Assembly: GCF_028290495.1 (NCBI RefSeq)
Contig: NZ_JAQGJT010000025.1
Location: 1-64,000 of the forward strand
Reading direction: 5' to 3'
Source of the DNA: Tardiphaga sp.
GTDB lineage: Bacteria; Pseudomonadota; Alphaproteobacteria; Rhizobiales; Xanthobacteraceae
Length of the DNA: 64,000 nt
In this document: positions 62,713 through 64,000 of the stretch, one piece after another
Layout of the letters: the number at the start of each line of letters is the position of its first letter
Numbering within the stretch: position 1 is the first letter of the stretch
Position numbers and translations under genes: made by a program
The notes under the pieces: model-generated
Database searches by the model: none
What the model saw: only the letters and a program-made list of their open reading frames with translations
Told to the model about the DNA's origin: nothing

Positions 62713-62766
62713 CGCGCGGCCTCGTGGCAGCTTGATGCGATCACCGCGACCCTGTAGGTCGGGCTG

Positions 62767-63279
62767 ATGACAGCCGACTTCACCGTTTCCGATCTCCGCC
62801 AGTGCCCGGACTTCTTCGACACCGTCGCCGATCGTATCTGGCAGGCGTGGTGGGAACCGAAGGGCGTGCCGCTCGCTTATATCGCGGGCCGGTTGACTGA
62901 AAATCTGAACGCCGACCCGCTTCCGATCGCGCTGGTCGCGCATGATGGCCCGACCTTCCTGGGAACGTCGTCGGTCATCGCCTCCGATCTGGAGGATTTG
63001 CCACAATACACGCCTTGGGTGGCAGCGGTCTGGGTCGATCCGGAACACCGGAAGCGCCAGATCGGACGCACCCTTGTAGCTCGGGCAGCGCAGGACGTGT
63101 TCGCGCTCGGGATCGACCGCGTTTACCTCTGCGCGCCAAAACTGCGCCGGAATTTCTATCTCCGGCAGGGCTGGGTGCCGATCGAAGAAGATGTGGGCGA
63201 TCGCAGTGTGACGGTGTTCGTGCTGGAGCAGGGCTGCGGCGCCTCCGGTGCCGCGCAGAATCCGCCAAAGCTCCCTTGA
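62767..63279 (+). CDS. GNAT family N-acetyltransferase
   Basis: 170 residues. The acetyl-CoA loop is RKRQIGRTLV after the AAVWVDPEH strand, and RVYLCAPKLRRNFYLRQGW closes the fold. Substrate unknown. The end of the gene overlaps the -35 box of the trp promoter. Third small enzyme in a row with the neighbouring GNAT and hydrolase genes. Confidence 0.85.
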   Translation: MTADFTVSDLRQCPDFFDTVADRIWQAWWEPKGVPLAYIAGRLTENLNADPLPIALVAHDGPTFLGTSSVIASDLEDLPQYTPWVAAVWVDPEHRKRQIGRTLVARAAQDVFALGIDRVYLCAPKLRRNFYLRQGWVPIEEDVGDRSVTVFVLEQGCGASGAAQNPPKLP

Positions 63280-63304
63280 CCTTCCCCTCCCGGCATGGCT
63301 CATT
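63276..63304 (+). promoter_or_regulatory. trp promoter
   Basis: TTGACC (63276-63281), 17-base spacer and CTCATT (63299-63304). The start site predicted from spacing is the A of the trpL ATG, which fits a leaderless transcript, as known for rhizobial trpL. Confidence 0.65.
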
Positions 63305-63310
63305 CCCCCC

Positions 63311-63358
63311 ATGAACGCAGCCCTCCGCAACACCCGACTCTGGTGGCGCACCTCCTGA
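63311..63358 (+). CDS. trpL: trp leader peptide
   Basis: Fifteen residues, MNAALRNTRLWWRTS, with two adjacent Trp codons at 63341-63346. Ribosome stalling at these codons when Trp-tRNA is scarce would prevent the downstream terminator from forming. No Shine-Dalgarno sequence is present, consistent with leaderless translation. Too short for automatic ORF calling. Confidence 0.9.
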   Translation: MNAALRNTRLWWRTS

Positions 63359-63395
63359 CCGAGGTGGCTGTGCGATTTTTCGTGTTTTGATCGTC

Positions 63396-63435
63396 AAAGG
63401 CCGCCCTCGCAGTGCGACGGCCTTTGTTCGTTTGT
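63396..63435 (+). terminator. trp attenuator terminator
   Basis: AAAGGCCG (63396-63403) pairs with CGGCCTTT (63418-63425), with an inner TCGC/GCGA stem, followed by a T-rich tract. It lies 37 bases after trpL and 41 before trpE. Confidence 0.88.
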
Positions 63436-63476
63436 CCTGTGTGGCGCGCCTCTCCCGGATTTTGTAAGAGGACACC

Positions 63477-64000
63477 ATGAACAGGACGGTTTTTTCGCTT
63501 CCCGCCGAAACTGCCTATCAAACCCGCGGCGGTCTTGCCGTGATGCGCCATGCCGCCGCCTTTACCGGCGGCGCCGCGCTCGACGATTTGATCGAGCTGC
63601 TCGACCGCCGCCGTGGCGTGGTGCTGTCGTCCGGCACCACGGTGCCCGGCCGCTATGAGAGCTTCGACCTCGGCTTTGCCGATCCGCCGCTGCTGCTGGA
63701 AACCACCGGGCCGGAATTCGCGCTGACTGCGCTGAATGCCCGCGGCGAGGTGCTGATCGCGTTCCTCGGCGATGCGCTGGCGGACGCCTGCGTCGTCATT
63801 GATGACCGCTCTGCTACCGCGCTGCGCGGCCACATCGTCCGCGGCGAAGCGCCGGTCGATGAAGACCAGCGCACCCGCCGAGCCTCCGTGATGTCGCTGG
63901 TGCGCGAGATGGTGGCGCGGCTGTTCTCGTCGGAAGACCCGATGCTCGGCCTGTTCGGCGCCTTCGCCTATGACCTCGTATTCCAGATTGAGGACCTCAA
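63477..64000 (+). CDS. trpE(G): Anthranilate synthase, probably fused TrpE-TrpG (partial)
   Basis: First 174 codons only; the gene runs off the window. MNRTVFSLPAETAYQTRGGL opening and LIELLDRRRGVVLSSGTTVP, then FGAFAYDLVFQIEDL, match the large-subunit N-terminus of the rhizobial fused anthranilate synthase. Makes anthranilate from chorismate and glutamine, the first committed Trp step. AGAGGA precedes the ATG. The fusion itself is inferred from the family and cannot be seen here. Confidence 0.9.
   Translation, partial: MNRTVFSLPAETAYQTRGGLAVMRHAAAFTGGAALDDLIELLDRRRGVVLSSGTTVPGRYESFDLGFADPPLLLETTGPEFALTALNARGEVLIAFLGDALADACVVIDDRSATALRGHIVRGEAPVDEDQRTRRASVMSLVREMVARLFSSEDPMLGLFGAFAYDLVFQIEDL

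Overview
The window is a chromosomal segment of a high-GC alphaproteobacterium, most likely of the Bradyrhizobium/Rhodopseudomonas group (Nitrobacteraceae). Evidence: a cytochrome b and cytochrome c1 encoded as one fused fbcH polyprotein, a 545-residue isocitrate lyase with a divergent RamB/PrpR-type regulator, a trp leader peptide followed by what looks like a fused trpE(G), a GGAAC-N16-CGTT (EcfG-type) promoter, and many CGTCATTGCGA / ATCCCGGAATGAC palindromic intergenic repeats. Genus-level assignment is inference.

Layout. 1-146: 3' end of a 5S rRNA and the rrn terminator. 264-6720: small conserved proteins, Ogt, a GST, an FAH-fold hydrolase, a metallo-beta-lactamase-fold hydrolase, two SDRs (one without the catalytic Tyr/Lys) and a CvpA-like protein. 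6954-7030: initiator tRNA-fMet. 7481-12112: an accessory redox cluster (MFS exporter, Tat-leader aldo/keto reductase, OYE-type oxidoreductase) with a divergent LysR gene. 12622-18534: membrane-tethered TAXI protein, DUF3095, DUF2147, GNAT, MFS and sodB, the last behind a general-stress promoter. 18737-24024: crcB, then a Zur-box zinc block: an unlisted 58-residue His-rich membrane microprotein, znuCBA, a COG0523 GTPase and a WD40 protein. 24091-25099: an acetyltransferase gene bracketed by inverted repeats. 25213-32205: OYE, DUF1993, lytic transglycosylase, and the aceA/regulator divergon.

32416-35066: metallophosphoesterase, Nudix, GNAT. 35204-38100: a second Zur-box unit (DUF2946 protein plus TonB-dependent receptor), which with the znu block would carry zinc across both membranes. 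38347-45299: MoxR-DUF58-DUF4159-membrane protein operon. 45530-48337: DUF1285-NudL-DUF6111-CCA transferase, all overlapping. 48426-50574: DUF2158, Asp/Glu-racemase-family protein, queD and queE. 50728-55099: Cys-cluster protein, Crp-like regulator behind a palindrome, hybrid histidine kinase, trmL. 55482-58150: fbcF-fbcH (bc1 complex). 58319-61487: BASS transporter, SDR and FMO-type monooxygenase, overlapping. 61538-63279: dienelactone hydrolase and two GNATs. 63276-64000: the trp promoter, trpL, attenuator and start of trpE(G), running off the window.

Most promising for new biology: the His-rich microprotein in the zinc operon, the COG0523-WD40 coupled pair, the inverted-repeat cassette, a QueD lacking the catalytic Cys, and a DUF3095 protein with nucleotide-cyclase-like motifs. 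No CRISPR array, intact transposase, integrase or prophage was seen.
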